64,000 bases of DNA from Myxococcales bacterium (lineage in GTDB: Bacteria; Myxococcota_A; Polyangia; Palsa-1104; JAEUJZ01), in NCBI GenBank assembly GCA_016794505.1, contig JAEUJZ010000188.1:1-64000 (forward strand), written 5' to 3'. Every line of letters starts with the position of its first letter. The stretch's first letter is position 1. The notes below the pieces were generated by a model that saw only the letters and a program-made list of their open reading frames with translations, was not told the DNA's origin and made no database searches. The translations under genes were made by a program, and so were the position numbers. Below are positions 1 to 7,762 of the stretch, piece after piece.

Positions 1-87
1 CAGGAACCAGTAGCGCAGCACCACCCACGACGCACGCGCATACAGCCGCCGAGCAAAGCTCTCGATGATCGTCGAATCGAACTTCAT
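1..87 (-). CDS. Partial hypothetical protein, N-terminal 29 residues
   Basis: Only the first 29 codons lie in the window; the gene runs off the left edge. The ATG at 87 is preceded by a strong ribosome-binding site (AGGGAGG, about 5 nt away), which supports a real start. The visible peptide begins MKFDSTIIESFARRLYAR and continues hydrophobic and aromatic, so a membrane-associated protein is possible. No family can be recognised from so short a piece. Confidence 0.55.
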   Translation of the reverse strand, partial: MKFDSTIIESFARRLYARASWVVLRYWFL

Positions 88-217
88 GAGACCTCCCTGG
101 TGAGCGGCAACCTACCACGTAGCGTTGCGGCGGCTCGACGCAGAGTCAGTCGCGAAGAGATCTGCCCAACGGCGCACTCTAGGCCGCATACCCATCCCGA
201 CCCCAGCAACGAAATAA

Positions 218-607
218 TCACGGAGCCGGCTCGGTGACATGCTGCTCTGCATTTTTCGATGGGTGCATCCCAGCAGCAGGGCAATGCCATTGTCGTTGCT
301 TGAGCTGAGCCTGACCGCCTTTGCCGTCCAGCGAATCGATGGCCCACCCTGATTGCTCGAAGGGGAGGAAGACGAGATGGCTTTGGTGCAAGCCATTCAA
401 TGTGCCAAGGCAGCCATTGGCTGTAGGCCGATTCTTGCTTTGCAGCGTATTCGCCATCTGTGGCGGTGCGACGCCTTGCGCGCGTAATTCCGTGATGCGG
501 GCAACGGTCGCGATCTGCTCTGGCACGCGATGAGTCGGCGGTTGAGGCTGAGAGAGAATCAGGGAGCCGCTCGGCCCTACGCTCACTGGTATTTCACTGT
601 CGCACAA
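218..607 (-). pseudogene. Possible remnant of a recombinase-type HTH tail
   Basis: An open frame of 129 codons contains the segment ITELRAQGVAPPQMANTL followed by a Thr/Gly turn. This resembles the ELRAQG-x-S-x-x-x-I helix-turn-helix repeats in the tail of the serine recombinase at 6615-7748. The rest of the frame has no recognisable domain and no good ribosome-binding site. I read it as a decayed recombinase or HTH fragment in accessory DNA; it could also be a chance frame. Confidence 0.25.
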
Positions 608-1079
608 CGCTCCCCCGTCGCTGATGCAGATAATTCGCCTTGAATCCGTCCGCGCGGATTGGTACTCGCATGCTGGCCGATCGCGGCCCGATTAAGCGTA
701 CTTAATCGCACACTTAATCGGACGCCTCATACCTCTCTTGGTTCCCGGTAATTAAGTTCTCAGCGACGGAGAACACTTTCTTGTTGACGGGGACGGATCA
801 AGGAAATTTTCCGCCCCGTCGAGAAACCTTAATCTGTGGAGCGTCAAAATGCTGGATCTGGCTGTGAGCTGGGTCACTGGTTGGATGGGGTGAAGGTGGG
901 CGAAGTCGTGGAGGCTGCGCGGTCTGACACCGCGCCGCGACTTCCGAATCACACGCGCGGTTCCCCTCTTACATCGTCGCAACGGGCTCGCTGAGACACA
1001 ACAAATGCCGGAGCGAGAAGAGGAACACAATCGCTATCGTGTTATGCAGACCGGCATCTTCGTGAATCCAACTGCCCGG
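608..1079. other. Stretch without a supported gene
   Basis: Frames here lack ribosome-binding sites and protein-like composition. The only structure I see is the CTTAATCG repeat cluster at 688-721. The stretch is more A+T-rich than the housekeeping parts of the window and is probably eroded accessory DNA. Confidence 0.4.
688..721. promoter_or_regulatory. CTTAATCG inverted-repeat cluster, possible operator
   Basis: Arms CGATTAAG (689-696) and CTTAATCG (701-708) form a perfect 8-bp inverted repeat with a 4-nt spacer. A third copy, CTTAATCGG, follows at 713-721 and also pairs with CCGATTAAG at 688-696. Such nested dyads are typical of repressor-binding sites. No gene start lies immediately beside it, so the regulated gene is unknown. 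Confidence 0.35.
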
Positions 1080-1607
1080 CTATGCGTGTACGGCGGTCTT
1101 GCGGAGGCCCTTGAGTTCGGCGGCGATAATGAAGGGCTCGGGCTTCGGTGGGATTTTGCCGGCGGCGTGGACGCGGCCCAGCGCCTCTTCCATCAGATCG
1201 CGAGGGAAGGGAGCCACGCCGGCGGGAAGCTGCGCGCCGAAGTGCAGGCCACGCAGGATGTAGTCGTGCTGGGGGGACAGCGGTTTCTGGCCGCATTCCC
1301 AGGCAGCGACGGTCTCGCGCTGGATGTGCATGCGCTCGGCCAGCGCTTTCTGGCTGAGCTGAAGCCGCTTGCGCAGGAACTTCGCTTCGTCGGGTGATAG
1401 CACGCGTGGCAAGCCAAGGATCTGCTGCGTCAACAGGAGGAGCGCGGCGTTTATGATCTCGCCATCGAGTGCCACGCCGCTGCATGCGTCGCAGCGCAAG
1501 CCGGGAGCGTCGCGCAGCTCGACGGGCAGCCCGGCGAAGCCAGAGAAGTCGTAGCTCGGCAGTTTCACTCGGCGGTAGGTACCGCCGCACTCGCATTTGG
1601 CGCTCAT
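1080..1607 (-). CDS. MqsA-like antitoxin: zinc finger plus XRE HTH
   Basis: Of about 175 residues. The N-terminus has Cys-x-Cys and Cys-x-x-Cys pairs (CEC, CDAC) separated by about 32 residues, as in the zinc-binding domain of MqsA/YgiT-type antitoxins. Roughly residues 75-125 form an XRE-type helix-turn-helix (LQLSQKALAERMHIQRETV). MqsA-type proteins neutralise a toxin and repress their operon. The ATG at 1607 has GAAGGA 7 nt upstream, inside the 3' end of the preceding gene; an in-frame ATG at 1613 overlaps that gene's stop. This coupling to the DUF4258 protein supports a toxin-antitoxin pair with the toxin first. Confidence 0.75.
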   Translation of the reverse strand: MSAKCECGGTYRRVKLPSYDFSGFAGLPVELRDAPGLRCDACSGVALDGEIINAALLLLTQQILGLPRVLSPDEAKFLRKRLQLSQKALAERMHIQRETVAAWECGQKPLSPQHDYILRGLHFGAQLPAGVAPFPRDLMEEALGRVHAAGKIPPKPEPFIIAAELKGLRKTAVHA

Positions 1608-1609
1608 GG

Positions 1610-1978
1610 TCATTCCTTCACGGCGAAGATCGTACAGAGCACGGCCCAGCGTCCCCGCTCGTCGAGGTACGCCTCAATGCCGACGCCGATTTCCTGCTCT
1701 TGCTCGAGGTCAAGGCCGTACAGCCGCCAGCAGGTGCCGCCATGCCGGGGCATGTCCGGGTATGGCTCGACTCTGCGCGGGTGCTCGATGGCGTAGAACA
1801 GGTCGTCCATGTCGAGCTGACGTTGATTGAGCCGCTGCCCCACATGGTCCGTCGCGGTGTAGCGACCGCTGCGAACGGCCTCTTGAATCCATCTGCGGGC
1901 GTCGGCTGGATTCTTTGGTGGCGCATCGGTGTAACTTAAAGATACGCCCGTCAGGCCAGGTTTCAACGGCTTTGGCAT
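1610..1978 (-). CDS. DUF4258-type protein, probable toxin of a TA pair
   Basis: About 122 residues from the ATG at 1978; an in-frame ATG at 2026 would add 16 residues that look non-coding. The core around TDHVGQRLNQRQLDMDDL and IEHPRRVEPYPDMPRHGG, followed by short beta-strand-like segments, resembles the DUF4258 family, whose members often sit beside MqsA-type antitoxins. Toxicity is inferred from family and context, not shown. Its stop codon overlaps the next gene's first possible start. The GATATC array at 2060-2288 lies directly upstream and could include the pair's operator. Confidence 0.65.
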   Translation of the reverse strand: MPKPLKPGLTGVSLSYTDAPPKNPADARRWIQEAVRSGRYTATDHVGQRLNQRQLDMDDLFYAIEHPRRVEPYPDMPRHGGTCWRLYGLDLEQEQEIGVGIEAYLDERGRWAVLCTIFAVKE

Positions 1979-2059
1979 GAAGGGGTGTACATAGCACAGT
2001 GCTCTGTCGCGCCAAGCGGGAGCCATGGCCGCGCGCTGGGCCGGGTAACGCCGGCTCGT

Positions 2060-2288
2060 GATATCGCCGTGATATCGCCGTGGTCGACGGGGTGATATCG
2101 CCGCGATATCACGGGCCAGGGGCGCGGAGCGTGATATCGCCGCGATATTACGGACCGCGGTCGATAGGGCGCGATATCGCCGTGATATCGCCGTGGTCGA
2201 CGGGGTGATATCGCCGCGATATCACGGACCCCCGCCGTTACATGGCCGCGATATCACGGGCCGTGCGGACCACCATGGCCGTGATATC
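2060..2288. repeat. GATATC palindrome array, candidate centromere/operator
   Basis: Eleven exact GATATC hexamers plus one GATATT lie within 229 bp, mostly in pairs whose starts are 11 bp apart. The core palindrome has arms GTGATATCGC and GCGATATCAC around a single base. A perfect 55-bp direct repeat occupies 2060-2114 and 2173-2227. A further GATATC sits at 2490-2495, touching the ribosome-binding site of the ParA gene. An array of short repeats upstream of a ParA/ribbon-helix-helix operon is the usual layout of a type Ib centromere; it also lies upstream of the divergent toxin-antitoxin pair, so a shared operator role is possible. Confidence 0.65.
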
Positions 2289-2507
2289 GCGACGGCTTCA
2301 CCGATGGTGGTTTGAGAACGGCGAGCCTTACCGGAGCGCCACGTCTGCGCGCATCGATCGCGCAGCGCGCGCGGATCGCATTTTTTCGCGGCTTTCGGCC
2401 TGGGCCCCTAAATATGCAGTTCTAAAGGCCGAATAATTGGGTCATTGACACTGTTGTTTTTGTGGGCAGGATTACTTTTCACAACCCGCGATATCAGGAG
2501 GTCATCC

Positions 2508-3308
2508 ATGCCCGCGAACCCGATCCGCTCGACCCGCCTTGCGCAAGACCCGCCGCCTAAGCACTCCCCGCTCATCCCCACCGTCGTCGTCGCGTCCTAC
2601 AAAGGCGGCGTCGGCAAAACCGCGCTCACCGTCGCCATTGCCGAGCGACTGGCCTGGGCCGGTCTGCACGTGCTCTTGCTGACCTGCGACAGCCAAGAGG
2701 ACGCCCGCCATCGCCTCGGAGTGCAGGCGTCCGATCCAGTCGTTGCGCGACGGACCTACGGTTCAGAGGGCAGCGTCACCGTCATTGGGATTCGCGGCTC
2801 CAAGGCCGTGGATCTGCTGTACCGAATTGGCCCGGCTCGCATTGGGTCATTCGATATCGCCGTCGTCGATACCCCACCGGAGGTCCAGGGTGGCGCTCTG
2901 CCCGGTGTTCTACTCCTGACGCCGGTCGACGGCACCGACGCCGCGCGCAACCTACTGACGATGCTGGCGCGCACACCCAGCAACACCGATATCATGCTGA
3001 TCCGCGTCGGGCGCGAAGACCGCGAGGACTGGGCGCAGAACGCGAGGACGCTCGAACGCGTGCTGGGCCGAGACGTTCAATTCCTCGAAGACCCGCTGCC
3101 GCTCACGAAGCTCATCAAGCAGGCCCACGACGCGGGCCGCTCGGTATGGGCGCTGCCCCGAAGCGGCGTCACGCTCGACTACCTGTCCAGCGTGGACACG
3201 CTGGCAGAGACAGCATGGGAGCGCGTTCATCCGCGGCGGAAATGGCCATCGATGCCATCGCAGTCAGCGGCTGCCGCCTACGTGCCGGGCTGGGACGACG
3301 ACGAATGA
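2508..3308 (+). CDS. parA: ParA-family partition ATPase
   Basis: 266 residues from the ATG at 2508, which has AGGAGGT five nt upstream; an earlier in-frame start at 2445 lacks this. A deviant Walker A motif KGGVGKTA is at residues 32-39, and VVDTPP near 119-124 is the Walker B region. There is no long N-terminal DNA-binding domain, so it resembles the short type Ib ParA proteins (ParF/delta) that move DNA by ATP-driven oligomerisation on the nucleoid. Its stop overlaps the next start (ATGA). Together with the upstream repeat array it forms a partition-like cassette in apparently integrated DNA. Confidence 0.85.
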   Translation: MPANPIRSTRLAQDPPPKHSPLIPTVVVASYKGGVGKTALTVAIAERLAWAGLHVLLLTCDSQEDARHRLGVQASDPVVARRTYGSEGSVTVIGIRGSKAVDLLYRIGPARIGSFDIAVVDTPPEVQGGALPGVLLLTPVDGTDAARNLLTMLARTPSNTDIMLIRVGREDREDWAQNARTLERVLGRDVQFLEDPLPLTKLIKQAHDAGRSVWALPRSGVTLDYLSSVDTLAETAWERVHPRRKWPSMPSQSAAAAYVPGWDDDE

Positions 3309-3886
3309 AACTCGACGCCGACAAGCTGCGCGCCGAGGCCGCCGCCCATCGCGAGCGTCTACAAAGCCCGCTGTGGACCGACGACGGAGGCCGCCGCGAC
3401 GACAGCTGGACGACCAAGCTGGCGCAAGAGGCTCGCGCATCGACGATGCCACGGGAGGAAGCAGCGCCGCGCGAACGCACCGCCAGGCAACAGCCCACGG
3501 ATCTGGATTCGATCCTGTCGGCGCGTGACGAATCGCCGCACCCGCAGCCTCGAAGGCGAGCGCCCGAACCCGACCCTATGCTCGATGAACTCTTGCGGCG
3601 CCAGGACGCGATCGATCATGCCGTCGAGAAGCTGACCACCGCGCAGACTCACCGTCCCGTCGGAGGTGGGGACGCTCCAGGCTGGCTTGCGCGTGCCGCT
3701 GGCGACCCGCACACCTACGACGCGCCTGATGCGGATCGGAAAGGGGTCTGCGTGCGCGTCCTGCCGGGGACCTATGCGCAGCTACAGCAACTCCAACGCA
3801 AGATGGGGCTGCGCACGACGGCGGGAGCGTGGGAGTTTCTGTTGCGGTTGGGGTTTGCGGCGACAGAACGGCTGCCGTCGAGATAG
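3305..3886 (+). CDS. Ribbon-helix-helix-like protein, likely ParA partner
   Basis: 193 residues. The start at 3305 overlaps the ParA stop by 4 nt, indicating translational coupling; the longer open frame upstream is only read-through. The first 140 residues are charged and probably disordered, with a short helix PDPMLDELLRRQDAID. Residues about 146-193 contain a strand (KGVCVRVLP) and two helices (TYAQLQQLQRKMG, TTAGAWEFLLRL), as expected of a ribbon-helix-helix DNA-binding domain. Partners of short ParA proteins (ParG, omega) have this architecture and bind upstream repeats. The assignment rests on position and predicted fold, since I recognise no close family. Confidence 0.6.
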   Translation: MKLDADKLRAEAAAHRERLQSPLWTDDGGRRDDSWTTKLAQEARASTMPREEAAPRERTARQQPTDLDSILSARDESPHPQPRRRAPEPDPMLDELLRRQDAIDHAVEKLTTAQTHRPVGGGDAPGWLARAAGDPHTYDAPDADRKGVCVRVLPGTYAQLQQLQRKMGLRTTAGAWEFLLRLGFAATERLPSR

Positions 3887-3914
3887 CATCAGGTCGTTTC
3901 TGTTCTGCGATCCA

Positions 3915-4865
3915 TTACGGTAACGATTTAGGCGGAGCCGGGTTCGCTGAGGCAGGCGGCTGGTCAGTCCGAGGCAATATGCGTTTCACGATGCCACACT
4001 GCGAAAGCCAAGCACCGACAAGTGTGACCAGCACTACACCAAGAAGTGTCCCAACGATCTTGATAGGCTGCTTCTTCGCTTCGGAAATGGTCTCTTCTCT
4101 GAACGAGGGCTTCTTGTCGGGCTGCGCGGACTTACCCTGATTCATCGCGCTGATTACTTCAGGTGTTTTGACCCCACCGACAGCTCCGGCTGCTTTCGCT
4201 CCATTGGGCGTTTCGAGCCGAGCCTGATTGAGCAGAAACTCCTTGGCATCCTCGCTCTTGAGACCCACCGCCTCTGTTAGAGCACCGTCGTTACCAAACT
4301 TCAGCGATGTACCGACTAGCCCTGGAGAGGGCGCACCGGTCGGTTGCGCCTCGGCGGCGCTTGAAGCTAGCCCCGGAGCAGGATTGTTTCGGGGGCCAGA
4401 AGGGGGAACGGGAAGATCGAAACCTACCGTTGGAAGCTGAAACTCGGAGAAGCTCTGCCGAAGGCCCACTATCTTCTCAGGGTGAAACTGAGCAACAAGC
4501 ATCTGCATCCGCTTGTAGGAGAGATCATCCGGCTGCATCCCGTCGGTGCTCATTTTTAGCCGGTCGGCCGCTTGCCGTAGAAACTTCTCATGATCGAGGC
4601 GGGATTTCAAAACAACGACACAGTCGTCCGCCAGTTTGCTCCGCCAGCCATCCGAGGGCAAAAGGCTATCGGTGTAGCCGGCAAGATCCTCATAGAAGTT
4701 GAAGTACCGACAACCCGCATCATGAGCCTCTCGCAGCTTCTCGACAGCGAGCGCCGTGTTCCCCTCCGCCTCCGCCTGCTTGAACTCGCGCAGCTTGCCC
4801 ATGTAGTTCTCTTTCCTGTCGGGCGCAGCGGCGTGAAGTTCTATCAGTTTAGGTGTGTCTTGCAC
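3915..4865 (-). CDS. Unknown protein with C-terminal membrane anchor
   Basis: About 316 residues from a GTG at 4865, seven nt after the stop of the upstream gene and with GAGG five nt before it; a TTG at 4922 and an ATG at 4802 are alternatives. The N-terminal part is helical and charged, the middle is Pro/Ala/Gly-rich, and a hydrophobic segment (KIVGTLLGVVLVTLVGAW) near the C-terminus looks like a single membrane anchor with a short tail. No family recognised. It is co-directional with the 101-residue gene at 4873-5178, so the two probably form an operon. Confidence 0.6.
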   Translation of the reverse strand: MQDTPKLIELHAAAPDRKENYMGKLREFKQAEAEGNTALAVEKLREAHDAGCRYFNFYEDLAGYTDSLLPSDGWRSKLADDCVVVLKSRLDHEKFLRQAADRLKMSTDGMQPDDLSYKRMQMLVAQFHPEKIVGLRQSFSEFQLPTVGFDLPVPPSGPRNNPAPGLASSAAEAQPTGAPSPGLVGTSLKFGNDGALTEAVGLKSEDAKEFLLNQARLETPNGAKAAGAVGGVKTPEVISAMNQGKSAQPDKKPSFREETISEAKKQPIKIVGTLLGVVLVTLVGAWLSQCGIVKRILPRTDQPPASANPAPPKSLP

Positions 4866-4872
4866 GGCAGCC

Positions 4873-5178
4873 TCAGCGACGGATTGGAGGGGACTGCTTT
4901 GGCCCCTGGGCGGCCTGCGCAAGAAGGGCGTTCAGGTCGGAATTGTCAATTGCACCGTACTTATAATGACCAGCCGTGGGGCAGTACTTGTAGACAGCGT
5001 CGTGCCAGTCGCTCTCGGCGAGCCATGCCCTGCCCGTGCTTTGTTGTCGCTGACGGGCCAGCGTTTGGAGCTCAGCGACGATTCGCTGAAGCTGCTGATC
5101 CGTAGGTTCGTGGGGGGCTGTGCCAAAGCGCATCTTCAGTGCATGCGCAAGTTCCGCAGTGGCGTGCAAATTTTCCAT
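4873..5178 (-). CDS. Small hypothetical protein, 101 residues
   Basis: The ATG at 5178 has an excellent ribosome-binding site (AGGAGG, about 6 nt away). The product is mainly helical and soluble, with an aromatic segment WHDAVYKYCPTAGHYKYG. It ends just before the membrane-anchored gene downstream, and the pair appears co-translated. No family recognised. Confidence 0.6.
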   Translation of the reverse strand: MENLHATAELAHALKMRFGTAPHEPTDQQLQRIVAELQTLARQRQQSTGRAWLAESDWHDAVYKYCPTAGHYKYGAIDNSDLNALLAQAAQGPKQSPPIRR

Positions 5179-5510
5179 CGGTGCCTCCTAAGCGCGGCGC
5201 AGCATCCTAAAGGAAGGCCGATGGTCAGTCCAGCACAAGAGCTGGCGTTCCCTTGGTGCAGGCATGTCCTACTGCGGCAGCGAACTGGTTTTCTCATGGC
5301 GCAGTCGCGTGCATCGGGGGGCTATCGATCCGTCACCTCTACCAGACGCCAGTATCGAAGCGCCAGCAACGGTCTCGTGGCATGGGTTGCGCAGGCCGCC
5401 CGAGACCTGACGCGCGACCAGGTTGCGGGGCATCGTCCAAGTGGGACGTGCGCTGGAGACATAAGCGAACGTTGGCGGGTGTGCAGAGGCTGTGTGTCTC
5501 CCCGCCGTGA
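5179..5510. other. Stretch without a supported gene
   Basis: Both strands hold short frames only. An 81-codon minus-strand frame (5269-5514) starts in ATGA overlap with the stop of the gene at 5511-5885, but its composition is not protein-like. I see no repeats or terminator. Confidence 0.4.
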
Positions 5511-5885
5511 TCATTCAGAGCCGGTCTGGAGCATGGCCTCTTCGTTGCGTCGCCTCATCTCCCTGCGCGCAGCGCCTACCGTCGCATAGTCGTGCCAACA
5601 AAGCGCCGTTTCCATCAAGCTGACCTCTGCCAGTGAGAACGGCTTGGTTGCAGTATCTGGGCAAGTCCACCGCACAACACACAGCAGCACGTCCCCCTGC
5701 CGGCGCACGTCGAGCAGTTTCCACATTCGGTCGTGCTTGCTCGTCGCACGACATAAGAAGTCATGCGCCTGTCGCTCGGTGGGCTTGCTGAGGTCAAGAG
5801 TGGCCAGCACCGGCAGCGGTGTTGACTGGCGATGTAGCGGACGGCGACGGCGAGAAGCACTTGCACGACGGGCATGACAGCACAT
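5511..5885 (-). CDS. Hypothetical protein, 124 residues
   Basis: The start at 5885 is chosen because AGGAG lies six nt upstream; the open frame extends further but without translation signals. The N-terminus begins MCCHARRASASRRRRP (very basic); the rest looks globular (KPTERQAHDFLCRATS, RRQGDVLLCVVRWTC) and ends in a charged helix. No family recognised. It lies in the accessory region between the membrane-anchored gene and the HTH regulator. Confidence 0.5.
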   Translation of the reverse strand: MCCHARRASASRRRRPLHRQSTPLPVLATLDLSKPTERQAHDFLCRATSKHDRMWKLLDVRRQGDVLLCVVRWTCPDTATKPFSLAEVSLMETALCWHDYATVGAARREMRRRNEEAMLQTGSE

Positions 5886-6062
5886 AAAGTTCTCCTGTTC
5901 GCGTCGGGCCTTTACTGTCCAAGGTGCCGGTCCGACGCGGGCGATGGGCTCCCGGTTCGCGCCGGGGGCCTTTTGATTTTTTGAGCCCGAGAACAGCGGG
6001 CTCGACCGTGGGTGATACATTGCAGCGCAACAGAATGCAAGGACTAGAAGTGCGATTGTCGC

Positions 6063-6635
6063 GTGAATATTGCTCAACTTTTTGTCATCGTCGGGCCGTA
6101 CTACACCGTGCCGGTGACTCGTGGTTCACCCAATCCCAGGTTCCTGCGGCTACCTCAGCGTCTGACCAAAGCGCGCAAGGCTGCCGATGTGACGCGCCGT
6201 GCTCTGGAGCAGAAAGCCGGCGGCACCAACGGAGCCATCCTCTACATCGAAGAAGGCCGTCGTGTTCCGACCGTCGAGACGGTGGCTCGATTGGCCCACG
6301 CTCTTGGGGTCCGAGCGGCATGGCTGGCGTACGGGGTAGAGGAACTGGACGCGGCTGGCTTCAGATCTACCACCGTCGGTATGGCTGCCCGCCTACTGGC
6401 AGTCAGAGCAGCGCAGCAACTGTCGCGCGCTGAGTTAGGCCGGCGCACTGGGCTTAGTCCGCGTGCCATCGCCAAGATCGAGGCGGGGGGCCAATCTGGC
6501 GTCGACGTAATCGAAATGTTGGCAAAGGCTCTGCGCATCAGCCCGGCATGGCTGGCTTTCAACGAAGGCCCGCAGGTCCTGCCAGCATCGCGTCGCGGTC
6601 GGCCCCCCGCCCAGTCACCCGCCGACGCTCGCTGA
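6063..6635 (+). CDS. Regulator with two XRE-type HTH domains
   Basis: About 190 residues from a GTG at 6063; GTG codons slightly downstream are alternatives because no ribosome-binding site stands out. Two copies of an XRE/Cro-type helix-turn-helix occur, roughly residues 30-92 and 105-165, each ending in a similar AWLAY/AWLAF segment, which suggests an internal duplication. Such proteins are usually repressors in phages and mobile elements. Its 3' end overlaps the convergent recombinase gene by 21 nt. It may control the recombinase or the element's other genes; that is inference from position. Confidence 0.7.
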   Translation: MNIAQLFVIVGPYYTVPVTRGSPNPRFLRLPQRLTKARKAADVTRRALEQKAGGTNGAILYIEEGRRVPTVETVARLAHALGVRAAWLAYGVEELDAAGFRSTTVGMAARLLAVRAAQQLSRAELGRRTGLSPRAIAKIEAGGQSGVDVIEMLAKALRISPAWLAFNEGPQVLPASRRGRPPAQSPADAR

Positions 6636-7748
6636 CTCATCGCCGACAAGCAGCGCCCGCACCTGCGCCGGATGCCACAGCCCGCCCTCCTTCGGCAGAA
6701 TCCCCTCCGCCGCCAACCGAATCCCAATCTCACGCAGCGACGTGCCTTCCGCGCGCAGTTCCAGCGCCCGTCTCGACGCCGCTTCTTTGTCGCCGCGCAG
6801 CCCCACTTGCAGCAGCTTCGCCACCTGCGCCGGATGCCAGATGCCGCCGCGCAGCGGGGTCAGCTTCTCTTTACGCAGTCGCTGACCGATCTGATTGAGG
6901 CTCAGTCCTTGGGCGCGTAGCTCCATCGCTCGCGCTGTTGCAGCTTCGGGGTCATGGCGTCGGGGGATGCGCGGGCCAGTGGGCCGGATAGAGCGCACCT
7001 GCTCTGTCCCTTGCCGACGCAGAAGGATGCTCAGGCGCTGTGCTCTCCACCTGCCATCGCGTCGCGCTGGGATTCCCATTTCGTTCAACCGTTGCGCGAT
7101 CTGATGCAGTTTCATGCCGTCGGCACGCATGTCTCGGATCTTGCGCAGCACGTCTTGTTCATTCGCCAGCGGTACCAACAACCGCCGCCCATTGCCGTCG
7201 ACCTCATGGCTGAACTCGTAGCCGTAGGGGGCAGGGCCGAGCCGGACCCCCTGCGCCATCATGTGTCCCAGCGCGTCGCGCGTGCGCTCCGAGATCACTT
7301 CTCGCTCGAATTGGTTGTAGTTGGCGAGGTTCATCAGGACCATGCGCCCCGCCGCCGAGTGGGTGTTGACCATGCCGCACAGCGACAGCAGGTGATACCG
7401 GTCGTCGCTGAAAAACTCTTCGACGAGCGAGCAGACATCGCGCAGCGAGCGCGACAAGCGATCCAGCTTCATGACAATCAGCGTGTCGGCGCGTCCTCGC
7501 CGCAGCAGCGCCAGCGCATCCTGAAACGCAGGGCGATCGAGCGTGGCCCCGGACACGCCCTCATCGGCTTTTATGTCGATGAGCTTGAGCGACTGCGCCT
7601 TGCAATATGCGCGAATCCTATCGCGTTGTACGTCGAGGCTCACGCCCTCGGAGGCTTGCTCCTGCGTGCTCACTCGCACGTACCCGACCGCCGACCGAAC
7701 ATATCCAACCGCCGACCGCATCCTGTTTGTATTCCGCTGTGTGTGCAT
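6615..7748 (-). CDS. Serine recombinase with three C-terminal HTH repeats
   Basis: 377 residues. The resolvase catalytic domain is at about 13-160: YVRVSTQEQ carries the nucleophile Ser27, followed by VMKLDRLSRSLRD. The C-terminal part contains three recombinase-type helix-turn-helix units spaced about 55-60 residues (MRADGMKLHQIAQRL, ELRAQGLSLNQIGQRL, ELRAEGTSLREIGIRL). There is no large zinc ribbon/coiled coil as in phage integrases. The N-terminus has a duplication RSAVGYV-RSAVGYV, so true translation may begin within it. The gene's 5' end abuts a truncated FG-GAP gene, marking a probable element boundary. Confidence 0.9.
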   Translation of the reverse strand: MHTQRNTNRMRSAVGYVRSAVGYVRVSTQEQASEGVSLDVQRDRIRAYCKAQSLKLIDIKADEGVSGATLDRPAFQDALALLRRGRADTLIVMKLDRLSRSLRDVCSLVEEFFSDDRYHLLSLCGMVNTHSAAGRMVLMNLANYNQFEREVISERTRDALGHMMAQGVRLGPAPYGYEFSHEVDGNGRRLLVPLANEQDVLRKIRDMRADGMKLHQIAQRLNEMGIPARRDGRWRAQRLSILLRRQGTEQVRSIRPTGPRIPRRHDPEAATARAMELRAQGLSLNQIGQRLRKEKLTPLRGGIWHPAQVAKLLQVGLRGDKEAASRRALELRAEGTSLREIGIRLAAEGILPKEGGLWHPAQVRALLVGDESASVGG

Positions 7749-7762
7749 GCGGCGCGTAATAA

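Noticed and set aside
752..1030. 92-codon minus-strand frame
   Set aside because: No ribosome-binding site, Arg/Ser-rich composition typical of shadow frames, no domain.
2060..2288. CRISPR array
   Set aside because: Spacing is 11 bp and palindromes are adjacent; there are no unique spacers or cas genes.
2242..2436. 64-codon plus-strand frame in the repeat array
   Set aside because: Arises from the repeat sequence; composition is not protein-like.
5269..5514. 81-codon frame in ATGA overlap with the gene at 5511-5885
   Set aside because: The overlap is suggestive but the residues look random and no start signal exists.
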